Below are positions 30,953-39,792 of a stretch of DNA of 49,614 bases, one piece after another. The notes under the pieces are model-generated. The model saw nothing but the letters and a program-made list of their open reading frames with translations, had not been told where the DNA came from and made no database searches. Both the position numbers and the translations under genes were made by a program. Source of the DNA: Deltaproteobacteria bacterium (GTDB lineage Bacteria; Desulfobacterota; Dissulfuribacteria; Dissulfuribacterales; UBA3076); NCBI GenBank assembly GCA_003194495.1, contig PQXE01000024.1, positions 1-49,614 of the forward strand, read 5' to 3'. The number at the start of each line of letters is the position of its first letter. The stretch's first letter is position 1.

Positions 30953-31724
30953 CACCCATAGTCCTGGAACAGCCCTGATACTTGCCATGGCAGGTAAAGG
31001 TGGCACCGGCAAGACTACCATCAGTGCTCTTCTGATCAGATACCTTGTGGAGAAATGCCTGACTCCGGTATTGGCCGTGGATGCCGATGCCAATGAAAAT
31101 CTTAATGAACTACTTGGCCTTTCAGTGGAGACCAGCCTGGGAGATCTTAGGGAGAGGATGAAGACAGAGACGCCTTCCGGCATGACCAAAAAAGACTATA
31201 TGGAGATGTACATAAACCGGGCCATTATAGAGGCCAAAGGTTTTGATTTGCTGGTCATGGGCCGGCCCGAAGGCCCTGGCTGCTACTGCATGGCCAACAC
31301 AATCCTGGCACAGATAATAGAAGGGCTGGCAAGGAGTTACCGTTACCTAATAGTCGATAATGAGGCGGGAATGGAGCACTTGAGCCGCTTAAATCTCCGG
31401 AAAATACATACCTTATTTGTTGTGTCTGACCCCTCAATCCGGGGAATAGTCACAGCGGCGCGCATAGCCGACCTTACAAAGGCATTAAAAGTAGAAGTAA
31501 GAAATAAAGTGCTTATAGTAAACAGGGTGCCGAATGACCTGCCGACAGCACTCGAGGACCAGATACAGGAAGTTGTACAAAAAACCGATCTTTTGTTTGG
31601 AGGCTGTGTTCCTGCAAGCGACGATATTTTCAAAAGTGAGATCCAACAGGAATCTCTGCTGAAGCTCTCAGCCAAAACTGACGTAGTGCAGACAATAAAA
31701 CGAATCTTTGACAAATTCCTCTGA
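30936..31724 (+). CDS. cooC: CooC-type nickel-insertion ATPase
   Basis: A 262-residue MinD/ArsA-superfamily ATPase. The deviant P-loop is AGKGGTGKTTIS (19-30), followed by VDADANENLNELLG. The CooC signature MGRPEGPGCYCMANTIL (from about 109) carries the C116-x-C118 pair that binds nickel or zinc between subunits. VDNEAGMEHLSR and VVSDPSIRGIVTAARIADL complete the family pattern. CooC uses ATP to load nickel into Ni-CO dehydrogenase, so the organism probably has CODH or CODH/acetyl-CoA synthase elsewhere. The start is probably TTG 30936, inside the upstream gene, so the two are coupled. No acs or cdh gene is in the window. Confidence 0.88.
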   Translation: MNLISNTHSPGTALILAMAGKGGTGKTTISALLIRYLVEKCLTPVLAVDADANENLNELLGLSVETSLGDLRERMKTETPSGMTKKDYMEMYINRAIIEAKGFDLLVMGRPEGPGCYCMANTILAQIIEGLARSYRYLIVDNEAGMEHLSRLNLRKIHTLFVVSDPSIRGIVTAARIADLTKALKVEVRNKVLIVNRVPNDLPTALEDQIQEVVQKTDLLFGGCVPASDDIFKSEIQQESLLKLSAKTDVVQTIKRIFDKFL

Positions 31725-31744
31725 GCCGCTTGTAAAACCCATCT

Positions 31745-31903
31745 GTAACCGTTCACGGGGTTACAACGCCCGTTTTACCACAACCTACCGAACTGTAAGC
31801 GTTTACGGGGTGCTACAGATGCGAGGCGGAGGGTACACAGACGTACTTCCTGTACTTCAAGTGCCCGACAACAAAGCAGATGTGGTGCCATGTGAACGCT
31901 TAC
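31745..31903 (-). repeat. family-1 element copy 4, with tail
   Basis: The core 31795-31903 is 109 bp and the tail 31745-31794 starts GTAACCGTTCACGGGG. It fills the gap between the convergent CooC and hybrid kinase genes, where it could terminate transcription from both sides. Confidence 0.85.
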
Positions 31904-31909
31904 AGCACT

Positions 31910-34660
31910 TCAAATACTTGCATCTTCATGATTCAGGATCTGCCGCACTTTCCTGACTAACTCGTCTACTTTAAAAGGTTTGCTGGAATAAGGCAGACCG
32001 ATCTTTCTCAGTTCTTTACATACCTGATGATCTGAGCCATAGCCGCTACAGAATAATACCTTAATATCAGGATTGATTTCCTTGAGTTTCTCATAGGCCT
32101 CTTTACCACCCATCCGGGGCATAATCATGTCCAGGAGTACAAGGTCAATAGTGTGTTCGAATGCCTTGTAGACATGTATGGCCTCCAGCCCGTCCTGTGC
32201 CAGCAACACTTTATAACCATAAGCGGAAAGGATCTCCAGTGTCAGATCCCTGACAATTTCTTCATCATCAACTACTAAGATAGTCTCTGATCCGGCCAAT
32301 GCATGATCTTTTAAAGGTTTTTTTGCAAGCTCCGGGACAGACTCTGTTACAGGGAAAAAAAGCTCAAAAGTAGTCCCCTGTCCTTTCTCACTTTCAACAT
32401 GGATACATCCTTCACTGTTTTTTACAATCCCGTATGCCATGGCAAGCCCAAGCCCGGACCCCTTGCCTACTTCTTTGGTTGTAAAAAAAGGATCGAATAT
32501 CCGGTCCATTACTTCCGGCTCAATGCCAAACCCGGTATCACTGATTCTTATGCAAACATAACGCCCGGGACGTGCTATGGAATCCGGGCAACGTGCACAA
32601 ATTTCTTTGTATTCGACTTCACTCGTGGCCACCAAAAGGCGTCCTCCATCAGGCATGGCGTCCAGAGCATTGAGGCATATATTTAAAATGGTCTGCTGGA
32701 CCTGGGTGGGATCACACTTAATCAAAGGAATATCTTCCTGAAGAGAGAATCCCGTCTCGATATTCTCCGGCAAAGAGCTTTTCATAAGTTCCAATGTTTC
32801 CTGCACAACCTGATTGACCGCACATGCAAGGGATGGTCCGGGCCGGCTGTCACGACTAAAAGCCAGAAGCTTTGTCACCAAGTCGGCAGCCCTCAGGCTG
32901 GACCGCTCGATAATATCCGCATAGCGTCCTATGTCGGAATCCTGCGCTGTTTTCAGCTTTAGAAGATTTATGTAGCCCAGGATACCAGTAAGTATGTTAT
33001 TGAAGTCATGCGCTATGCCGCCGGCCATAGTCCCGATGGACTCAAGCTTTTGGGCCTGCAATAATCTGCTTTCAATGCGTTTTTTCTCCGTCAAGTCAGC
33101 CAACATGGCCAGGCAGCCACTATATTGATCGTCTGTCATGATGGGAACACTGCTGACCAGAACACTCATGGGATCACCTAACTTCCGCTGCAATACAATC
33201 TCCCCCTTGGCTGTTCTCCCCTCCATATTCTCCATGAGTACTGTAAGAAGTACCTTTTTCCCTTCTTCGTTTACAAGACTGTATACGCTGTGATCCGCTA
33301 AATTCTCATAGCCAAGCATTTCTCTCAGATGGTAGTTTGAAAACTTGATAGTCCCGTTTCCATCTAGTATCCAGATGCCCTCGTTAACGTTCTCTACGAT
33401 CTCGCGATACTTACGTTCCGAGTTTTCAAGCTTCTTGTAGAGGTTTGCATTCTCAAGGGCCATGGCAATTTGGTTGGCAAAACTGGTAAGAAAATTCTTG
33501 TCGATTTCCCTGACAAAATTCCGATTATTTTGATTATCCCCCAGCATGATACCGACTAACCGGCCCCGCACAGTCATGGGCACCAAAACAAAGGCCTTTG
33601 GCTTTAACTTCGACAAAAGCGGGTTCTGAGGATTAAGGAACATTTTGTCCACATCCTTTACCAGGACAGACTTTTTTCCTCTGGCAGTGCGGGCAATAAT
33701 ATTGTCCTTTTTGGCCAAGGGGATTTGATAATCCTTAAGATCTGAAAGGGTGTCGGGTTCAATCCCCACTGCGTGAATCAGAATCAGGCTTTCGTTGTCT
33801 TCATCAAACAGGAATATCCCTGCCCTGTCGAGGTGGGCTACCTCCAGAAGCCGTTTGAGTATCATATCCAGGAGTTCTTCCAGCTTGAGTGTGGAAAGGA
33901 TGGCAGTGCCGGACTCCTGAAGGATGGTGAGCTGATCCACCTTTCGCTGTAAGTCCTGGTTGAGTTGATAGACCTGGTTATACTTTTCCCTGAGGATTTC
34001 CTTATCCCTCTCAAGCTCCTTTCTGCTGTCCTGAAGTATCTTCCAGGGTGTGAATATCCTGTGATATATGGTTTTTACCCTGTTCTGAGTCTCCCACTGG
34101 AGGTGGTATTCGCAATACTCATCTCCGCTGAAGAAACATTTGATCTCTTCCAGGCGGGCAGGAGGGAGGCCCCATATGGTGGGAATCGCTTCATAAACGC
34201 CTTTGTTGAAAGAACAGAAATCACGGCTTAGAGGGATATTTTTTGCCCAGACAAGGCGCACTACGGAGCCGTTACGGGAGGAGCTGAGCAATTGCACCTT
34301 TTTTGTCTTATTGAAATGGTCATTTACCCTCTGGATCTGCTTCATTATTCTGGCAGGATTCCCAAAGGCATAGAGTATAATTCTCTGGATGTAGCCTAGA
34401 TGCTGCTTCAAGACTGAGTTAACCCCGATCTTATAGGCGGCCTCGTCATCTCCCAAAATTTTCCTGGCCTTCTCCCAAATCAGTATCATTAGACTGGATG
34501 AAATCCAGTTATTTGGATCAGAAAGGAATGCCTTTGGGTCGGATATCCCTGCCATTTCCGGACCCAGATCCTCAAAGAGCTGAGCTGATTTTCCGGGTTC
34601 CCTTTCTTCGACATATTCAATGATAGCAAGGGAATTAATACAACTGGTGTGCTTATCCAT
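31910..34660 (-). CDS. soluble hybrid histidine kinase (sensor-GAF-PAS-HK-REC)
   Basis: A 916-residue cytoplasmic kinase without membrane segments. The N-terminal domain (about 1-190) ends in a LEEIKCFFSGDEYCEYHLQWE motif, a Cys-containing signature also seen in V4R/heme-NO-like sensor domains; the ligand is unknown. A coiled coil (about 205-250), a GAF domain (about 250-405), a PAS domain (about 410-520), HisKA with AGGIAHDFNNILTGILGYI, HATPase (GSGLGLAMAYGIVKN) and a C-terminal receiver (ETILVVDDEEIVRD, LVLLDMIMPRMGG, SKPFKVDELV) follow. The HDFNN type usually phosphorylates its own receiver and a partner. No partner adjoins it. Its stop lies 6 bp from a family-1 repeat. Confidence 0.9.
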   Translation of the reverse strand: MDKHTSCINSLAIIEYVEEREPGKSAQLFEDLGPEMAGISDPKAFLSDPNNWISSSLMILIWEKARKILGDDEAAYKIGVNSVLKQHLGYIQRIILYAFGNPARIMKQIQRVNDHFNKTKKVQLLSSSRNGSVVRLVWAKNIPLSRDFCSFNKGVYEAIPTIWGLPPARLEEIKCFFSGDEYCEYHLQWETQNRVKTIYHRIFTPWKILQDSRKELERDKEILREKYNQVYQLNQDLQRKVDQLTILQESGTAILSTLKLEELLDMILKRLLEVAHLDRAGIFLFDEDNESLILIHAVGIEPDTLSDLKDYQIPLAKKDNIIARTARGKKSVLVKDVDKMFLNPQNPLLSKLKPKAFVLVPMTVRGRLVGIMLGDNQNNRNFVREIDKNFLTSFANQIAMALENANLYKKLENSERKYREIVENVNEGIWILDGNGTIKFSNYHLREMLGYENLADHSVYSLVNEEGKKVLLTVLMENMEGRTAKGEIVLQRKLGDPMSVLVSSVPIMTDDQYSGCLAMLADLTEKKRIESRLLQAQKLESIGTMAGGIAHDFNNILTGILGYINLLKLKTAQDSDIGRYADIIERSSLRAADLVTKLLAFSRDSRPGPSLACAVNQVVQETLELMKSSLPENIETGFSLQEDIPLIKCDPTQVQQTILNICLNALDAMPDGGRLLVATSEVEYKEICARCPDSIARPGRYVCIRISDTGFGIEPEVMDRIFDPFFTTKEVGKGSGLGLAMAYGIVKNSEGCIHVESEKGQGTTFELFFPVTESVPELAKKPLKDHALAGSETILVVDDEEIVRDLTLEILSAYGYKVLLAQDGLEAIHVYKAFEHTIDLVLLDMIMPRMGGKEAYEKLKEINPDIKVLFCSGYGSDHQVCKELRKIGLPYSSKPFKVDELVRKVRQILNHEDASI

Positions 34661-34892
34661 TCGAAATTATTTCACTGTCAATTTTCTAACGCACTTAAGT
34701 CAAAACTGAGGACCAAGAAGAGAACAATATATTTCAAGGCATAGCTATGCTCTTTTAGAAGTCGCAACCAAGAATACATTAACAACCAAGAAAGATTAAT
34801 AAATAAAGCTAATTATAGCTTTCTCATAGCTTTTGGGCAAGTCCCTGTGCATTACCAGAACCAGCATAAATGGGTGGCACCAATTCTGCATA

Positions 34893-35003
34893 ATTAGTGC
34901 CTGAACGAAAACCCACTCGAATGATTCGTTGGATTTCGCCTGCTGAAATTATATTTTTGTAAGTGCCTGATTTTAGTTACGGACTTTTCGTTCAGACACT
35001 AAT
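34893..35003. repeat. MITE-like element copy 2 (uninterrupted)
   Basis: 111 bp; ends ATTAGTGCCTGAACGAAAA and its mirror with one mismatch. The interior is almost identical to the outer parts of the copy at 29234-29404. It represents the unfilled form of the element. Confidence 0.85.
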
Positions 35004-35302
35004 TATATGAAAGTAACACCATAGGCCGACCGGTTATTTCATTTCTGGACACCTGTTTTTCAACTAGTAAAAAAATCCTGTTTTCCCGGAATTTTAGAAG
35101 GAAAACGAAATTCCCTTGAGGAACCTGATAACTTAGTACAGGTTTCGTAAAGCTCGTAACACATTTTTATAAAATGTGTTGTGCCTTTACAATTCACAAC
35201 CATACTTTCTTTGCCGGTAGTGCGGAAAGGGGAAATATAGAAATAATTATCAAGAGCCACATAATACGATTCTTAAATCAATAACATCGCACAAAGGAGG
35301 AT
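35004..35302. other. intergenic region upstream of the acyltransferase gene
   Basis: No gene is convincing. A 66-codon minus-strand frame (35060-35260) begins with GTG but lacks a ribosome site and recognisable motif, so I do not call it. AAAATGTG is repeated around 35168-35180 as part of a small palindrome (ACACATTTTATAAAATGTGT). Confidence 0.35.
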
Positions 35303-35305
35303 ATG

Positions 35306-36280
35306 ATGCTTGGGATACCCACTGTTGCCGGTCTTGGTTTAAGTCAATTCTTTCAGCTTCCCTTCAATGTAAAATTGGCTCAATTGTTGCCTTTCACCTG
35401 CCTACGCATCTACCTATATCTACTGGGTTTTTCTTACTTCTCATTAAAACGGACTGATAGAAAAAAGATAGCACGTTGCCTGGACCATGTCTTGAGGTTT
35501 AATCTCAAAAAATCCCCATCTTACAAAACATTTCTGGGAATTTTTGATCATTACTTTGAAAAATTAGTAATGGCCCATAGACCATTATCTGAGATGATTA
35601 TTTTTTTACGCCTGCGTCTGCATATCAAAAACAAGGCATATCTGGACAAGATCACAAAAACAGGCAAGGGATGCATCCTTGTTACCGGACATTTCGGGGC
35701 CGTAGAGTTCCTTCCACTGTCATTGGCCATGAACGGCTATAAGATCGTAATGATATGCCGATTCAAGACAAAAAGGCTAAAAGAGGAACTTATAAAAAGG
35801 GCAAAAGAGGTTGATGTCATATTGATAGATGCGGATGAACCTAAAGTGATATTCAAAGCGCTTCGGGCTATAAAGAGTGGGAGAATACTGATCACAGAAT
35901 GCGATGAATTCTCAGCATGGCGCCCGCACCCTGATAAGCAAGTCTCAGTCTTTGGCCACAGTGTAGCACAGGACAGGACACTGGACTTCTTGCAACGCAG
36001 GGCCAAAGTGCCCGCACTTATGGGACTCATAAGGCGAGAAAAAGGTGGCTTTACGTTATGTATCGATTCCCTTGCAGATGGTGGCAAAGATGAATCTTTG
36101 GCTGCCAGGGCATGGAACAAGCTTGAGGACTATATACTCAGCTATCCCCAGCAGTGGTATCAATGGAAAGATGCTGCAACAGCGCTGTCTGAACACATTG
36201 TCATGGACAACAAGAAGGATATCAGGGAAGTCACATTAATACCTTCTGAATGCCCTGTTCTATCTGCCAATTTATCGTAA
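35306..36280 (+). CDS. LpxL/HtrB-like lysophospholipid acyltransferase family protein
   Basis: A ~324-residue inner-membrane acyltransferase. AGGAGG lies five bases before ATG 35306, better than the ATG at 35303. The catalytic H-x4-E motif is GHFGAVE (H129, E134 from this start), preceded by GKGCILVT and followed by a hydrophobic strand and basic segment (ICRFKTKRLKEELIK), then ILITECDEFSAWRP. These match the lipid A late acyltransferase family, which transfers an acyl chain to lipid A precursors; other members modify other lipids. There is little N-terminal membrane anchor beyond about 20-45. The final codons and stop are followed by repeat DNA beginning GTAAGCGTTCAG (36279). Confidence 0.75.
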   Translation: MLGIPTVAGLGLSQFFQLPFNVKLAQLLPFTCLRIYLYLLGFSYFSLKRTDRKKIARCLDHVLRFNLKKSPSYKTFLGIFDHYFEKLVMAHRPLSEMIIFLRLRLHIKNKAYLDKITKTGKGCILVTGHFGAVEFLPLSLAMNGYKIVMICRFKTKRLKEELIKRAKEVDVILIDADEPKVIFKALRAIKSGRILITECDEFSAWRPHPDKQVSVFGHSVAQDRTLDFLQRRAKVPALMGLIRREKGGFTLCIDSLADGGKDESLAARAWNKLEDYILSYPQQWYQWKDAATALSEHIVMDNKKDIREVTLIPSECPVLSANLS

Positions 36281-36315
36281 GCGTTCAGTTCAGTGTTCAA
36301 CAGCAAAAAAGCCGC

Positions 36316-36467
36316 GTAAGCGTTCACAGGGCACCGCACCTGCTTTGTTGTCGGGCACTTGAAGTACAGGGAGTACGTCTGCGTACCCTCCGCCTTGCAG
36401 CACCCTGTAAACGCTTACAGTTCGGTAGGTTGCGTAAAACGGGCGTTATAATCCCATGAACGGTTAC
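36316..36467 (+). repeat. family-1 element copy 5, with tail
   Basis: The core 36316-36418 is 103 bp, lacking six bases of CGCATCT near CCGCCTTGCAG. The tail ends ATGAACGGTTAC at 36467. A broken GTAAGCGTTCAG start at 36279-36290 suggests an earlier partial copy or local rearrangement. Confidence 0.82.
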
Positions 36468-36485
36468 AAAACCGCAAACAATATA

Positions 36486-36523
36486 GGAGTGTCAAAAAAT
36501 TGTCATAAATTAATTGACACTCC
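36486..36523. terminator. perfect 10-bp hairpin
   Basis: GGAGTGTCAA and TTGACACTCC enclose an 18-bp AT-rich loop. It may be a terminator, an operator, or the remnant of a transposon end; a degenerate ATTAGTGCCTGGACGGAAA (36546-36564), like a single MITE end, follows 22 bp later. Confidence 0.4.
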
Positions 36524-36662
36524 CTCACGCCTTATGTAATCTTAATTAGTGCCTGGACGGAAACCCCAAATTTTATTTTCTCAATTTAGATTTGGAAGCA
36601 TTAACATATTAAGATTATATCCTTTTTTAATTCAAAATTGTGTCCGAACGGGCAGAGTAAGT

Positions 36663-38093
36663 ATGCGTAACGAATCAATACTAGTTGTAGACGATGCCCC
36701 TGAAATTCGTTTCAGCATGTCGGAAATCTTGAGACGTGAGGGCTTTGCCGTAGACATAGCTTGTGACGGACAAGAAGCTATAGATAAATTAGGCAAAAAT
36801 TTTTTCGATGTAGTGATCACTGACCTCGCCATGCCCAGAAAGAATGGGATGGATGTCCTATGCTTTCTTAAGGAACATTCCCCAGAGACCATCTGTATAA
36901 TAATTACCGGTTTTGGGACTATACAGGGGGCTGTGGAGGCCATGCGTCAAGGTGCCTTTGACTATCTTACAAAGCCTGTCAAGCTGGAAGAGGTCATTGT
37001 TGTAGTAGATAAGGCCCTTGAAGTAAGAGAACTCAAGAGGGAAAACCGGTCACTCAGGCAGGAACTGCGAGACATCCACGGTTTTGATCGTATAGTGGGC
37101 GTCAGTAAGGCCATGCAGGAGGTCTTTGAGCTGGTAGAAAAAGTTGCCAAGGCAGACAGCACAGTCCTGATTACCGGCGAATCAGGTACAGGGAAAGAAC
37201 TTATCGCCCATGCACTACATTACAACAGTGAACGCAAGGACAGGCCATTTATCCCTGTGAATTGTGCCGCCATACCTGGGGAACTCCTGGAAAGCGAACT
37301 TTTTGGCCATAAAAAAGGGGCCTTTACCCATGCAATAAATACCAGAATAGGTCGGTTTGAGCTTGCTAATAAAGGAACAATCTTTTTAGATGAAATAGGA
37401 GAGATGAGCCCGGTCCTTCAGGTCAAGCTTTTGCGTTTCCTGCAGGAACGTCAGTTTGAAAGGGTTGGCGGAGTCAAGACCATCCAAGTCGATGTCAGGA
37501 TTATAGCAGCCACAAATATTGATCTTGAAGAGGCTTTTCATAAAGGTAGTTTCAGGGATGATTTGTACTATCGTCTGAACGTGATCCCTATACATATACC
37601 TCCATTGAAAGAACGTCCCGAGGATATCCCCTTATTAATTCAGCACTTCCTGCTGAAATTCTGTTCTGGTGAGAGGACATGCATAGAAGGTATAGAAAAA
37701 GATGTCATTAGATGCCTGACAGCCTACGACTGGCCCGGCAATGTGAGGGAGCTTGAAAATATAATAGAACGTATGGTGATACTTGCCAACGGTCCCATGA
37801 TAACAGTTAGAGATATCCCGAACAGTATCCTGGGGTCATCTGGACAACTTCCGGTTGCGGATTCATCTATGGCCGCCCTGCCGGAAGACGGGCTTTCTCT
37901 CAGTTCTGCCGTGGGACTCCTTGAAAAAACTTTAATTCTCCAAGCCCTGGACCGAACGGGATGGGTCAAGAACCAAGCTGCCAAGTTACTGAAGATGAAC
38001 AGGACCACCCTGATAGAAAAGATGAAGAAACAGAATCTTATGGTACTAAATCCCAAGGGCGAAAAACAAAATATAGCCAAGCTGGTTCAGTAA
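36663..38093 (+). CDS. NtrC-type sigma-54 response regulator, GAFTHA variant
   Basis: A 476-residue enhancer-binding protein. Receiver (1-120, phospho-acceptor D54 in VVITDLAMPRKNG), central AAA+ domain with Walker A GESGTGKE (172-179) and Walker B IFLDEIGEM, and a C-terminal Fis-type helix-turn-helix (WVKNQAAKLLKMNRTTLIEK). The sigma-54 contact loop, normally GAFTGA, reads GAFTHA (219-224). The R fingers and VNCAAIPGELLESELFGH are normal. I choose ATG 36663; the longer frame to 36549 would translate repeat-derived sequence. No kinase is adjacent. The downstream gene starts 27 bp later and may be its target or operon partner. Confidence 0.9.
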   Translation: MRNESILVVDDAPEIRFSMSEILRREGFAVDIACDGQEAIDKLGKNFFDVVITDLAMPRKNGMDVLCFLKEHSPETICIIITGFGTIQGAVEAMRQGAFDYLTKPVKLEEVIVVVDKALEVRELKRENRSLRQELRDIHGFDRIVGVSKAMQEVFELVEKVAKADSTVLITGESGTGKELIAHALHYNSERKDRPFIPVNCAAIPGELLESELFGHKKGAFTHAINTRIGRFELANKGTIFLDEIGEMSPVLQVKLLRFLQERQFERVGGVKTIQVDVRIIAATNIDLEEAFHKGSFRDDLYYRLNVIPIHIPPLKERPEDIPLLIQHFLLKFCSGERTCIEGIEKDVIRCLTAYDWPGNVRELENIIERMVILANGPMITVRDIPNSILGSSGQLPVADSSMAALPEDGLSLSSAVGLLEKTLILQALDRTGWVKNQAAKLLKMNRTTLIEKMKKQNLMVLNPKGEKQNIAKLVQ

Positions 38094-38120
38094 GGACCCG
38101 TAAAGGACTCAATAAATATT

Positions 38121-38984
38121 ATGAAAAACAGTATTCAGAAAATATTCATGGCCGGGCTGGGCTTGTTTATTGCCCTGGCCCCTTGTCCTGTGAGTCTCGA
38201 AGCTGCTCAGCGTGAAGTCAAGATCGCAGTGCTTCCATTCGATATCAGTTCTGCAGGTCCATTTTCCTACGTTGGCCCTGCCACAGAAGAGGTCTTGAGC
38301 AGCAGGTTGGCCTCGGACAGCATCTCCGTTATTGATTCCTTTGAGATCCAGCGTATAACCGGCAAGAGACAGGGATTTCTCTCCCCTCTAGATGCAAGAG
38401 ACATGGCCGGTAAGCTCGGAGTGGACTATGTTGTCACCGGCAAAATAATCACAGAAGGGGAAAACGTAACAATAGACATGGACTTGCTGCAGGCAGATTC
38501 CGAGTCTCCATTATTTTCTCTTGTCTTCTCTCCCGCGTCTCTTGACGAAGTACCGCCCAGGATCGAAGGTTTTGCAACCCAGGCAGCAAACCACATCCTG
38601 AATGGTCCAAAATCCGTAACAGCAGAACCTGACACCAAGGACGACCAAAAGGCCCCTCAGGAATTGTCACAAGAGGAAACAGCCCAGGCTGAAGACCTAA
38701 AAACAGCAAGGATGCATCCTGACCTGCTGATCAGGCAATCCGACAAGGACTCCGGCAATCCAGACCGGATTTCTACGCCTCCAGACCAAGAATCATATAC
38801 TCAGAAACTTCCGGTTATGCCGCCTGAACCCCTTCCGGTCCCTGCCTCAACCCTTCCATATCCGCCACCGGAAACCGAAAAGGAACAGGTTGCCGTCATC
38901 ATCCCGCAGACATCAAGCACTGAACAACCAGTTTCCGCTGAACAGCCCATTCCAACTGATGGACCTATATGGCAGTGGTATTGA
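38121..38984 (+). CDS. exported protein with TolB/FlgO-like N-terminal domain
   Basis: A 287-residue protein with a clear signal peptide (KIFMAGLGLFIALAPCPVSL, cleavage near LEAA-QRE). The mature N-terminus (about 34-165) resembles the TolB-N/FlgO/CsgG-like fold: REVKIAVLPFDISSAG, EEVLSSRLASDSISVIDSFE, MAGKLGVDYVVTGKI and an amphipathic strand pair. From about 170 to the end it is Pro/Glu/Gln-rich and probably disordered. Such N-domains occur in outer-membrane-associated proteins whose C-terminal parts vary; here the expected C-terminal domain may be absent. It closely follows the sigma-54 regulator. Its last 20 bp overlap the 3' end of dapF on the other strand. Confidence 0.65.
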   Translation: MKNSIQKIFMAGLGLFIALAPCPVSLEAAQREVKIAVLPFDISSAGPFSYVGPATEEVLSSRLASDSISVIDSFEIQRITGKRQGFLSPLDARDMAGKLGVDYVVTGKIITEGENVTIDMDLLQADSESPLFSLVFSPASLDEVPPRIEGFATQAANHILNGPKSVTAEPDTKDDQKAPQELSQEETAQAEDLKTARMHPDLLIRQSDKDSGNPDRISTPPDQESYTQKLPVMPPEPLPVPASTLPYPPPETEKEQVAVIIPQTSSTEQPVSAEQPIPTDGPIWQWY

Positions 38985-39786
38985 TTGCCCCTGAATAGAC
39001 CAAGACGGTTTCTCCTTCAAGGAAGACGTCCCTGACTTCTTGCCCATCCAGATGGAAGTAGACAATCAGTACCTCGCCACCTTGCGTCTTTACCTTGACC
39101 GGGCTCTCTGTCAGGTCTTTGCAGGCGGAAAGTATGGCACTGGCTACTGCCCCGGTACCGCAGGCCAGGGTCTCATTCTCCACTCCCCGTTCATAGGTCC
39201 GGATCAGGATATTGTGTCTGCCGGATATTTGAACAAAGTCGGCATTAGTGCCTGCGGGCTGAAAACAGGGATCAAACCTTATAAGCCGTCCCCACTCGAT
39301 TATCGGGACTGATTCCAGGTCCGGTGTTAAATATACTGCATGTGGTACGCCGGTGTTCAGGCAATGAAGAGAAAAAGTCTCACCGTGTATTTCTACGGGC
39401 ACGTCCAGCTTGAGGTCCTTTGGTTGGGGGAGCTGAAGCTTTACAGTGGATCCATTGACATCTGCGTGTATGATTCCCGCCTCTGTCTCAAAACTGAGTT
39501 TCCGCGGGGCAATGCCCGTCACACAGGCAAATCGGGCTGCGCAACGCCCGCCATTTCCGCACATCTCTGCTTTGCTGCCATCGGCATTGAAAAAATGCCA
39601 TTTAAAATCCGCCCTGTGCGAATTCTCAATAAGTATGAGTCCGTCTGCTCCTACTCCAAACTTACGCCTGCATAGAAATGCGGCCAGACCAGGCCCCTGG
39701 GAGTCCCTTATCTTGACTTCACGGTTGTCTATCAGGATAAAATCATTTCCACTCCCGTGCATTTTTTTAAACAAAAGGGATTCCAT
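38965..39786 (-). CDS. dapF: diaminopimelate epimerase
   Basis: A 273-residue cofactor-independent racemase converting LL- to meso-diaminopimelate for lysine and peptidoglycan. Both catalytic cysteines are present: C76 in AEMCGNGGRC and C209 in NETLACGTGA. The N-terminal FKKMHGSGNDFILID and VGADGLILIE motifs are canonical. It lies 6 bp downstream of lysA, so the two lysine genes are co-transcribed. Length is normal. The 3' end overlaps the convergent exported-protein gene. Confidence 0.96.
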   Translation of the reverse strand: MESLLFKKMHGSGNDFILIDNREVKIRDSQGPGLAAFLCRRKFGVGADGLILIENSHRADFKWHFFNADGSKAEMCGNGGRCAARFACVTGIAPRKLSFETEAGIIHADVNGSTVKLQLPQPKDLKLDVPVEIHGETFSLHCLNTGVPHAVYLTPDLESVPIIEWGRLIRFDPCFQPAGTNADFVQISGRHNILIRTYERGVENETLACGTGAVASAILSACKDLTESPVKVKTQGGEVLIVYFHLDGQEVRDVFLEGETVLVYSGAINTTAI

Positions 39787-39792
39787 AACAAA

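Noticed and set aside
35060..35260. 66-codon minus-strand frame in the gap before the acyltransferase gene
   Set aside because: GTG start without ribosome site, no motif, and unusual composition; it may be chance.
36549..36662. Longer N-terminus for the sigma-54 regulator
   Set aside because: The extra 38 residues would come from repeat-derived sequence and precede a canonical receiver start; no ribosome site is near 36549.
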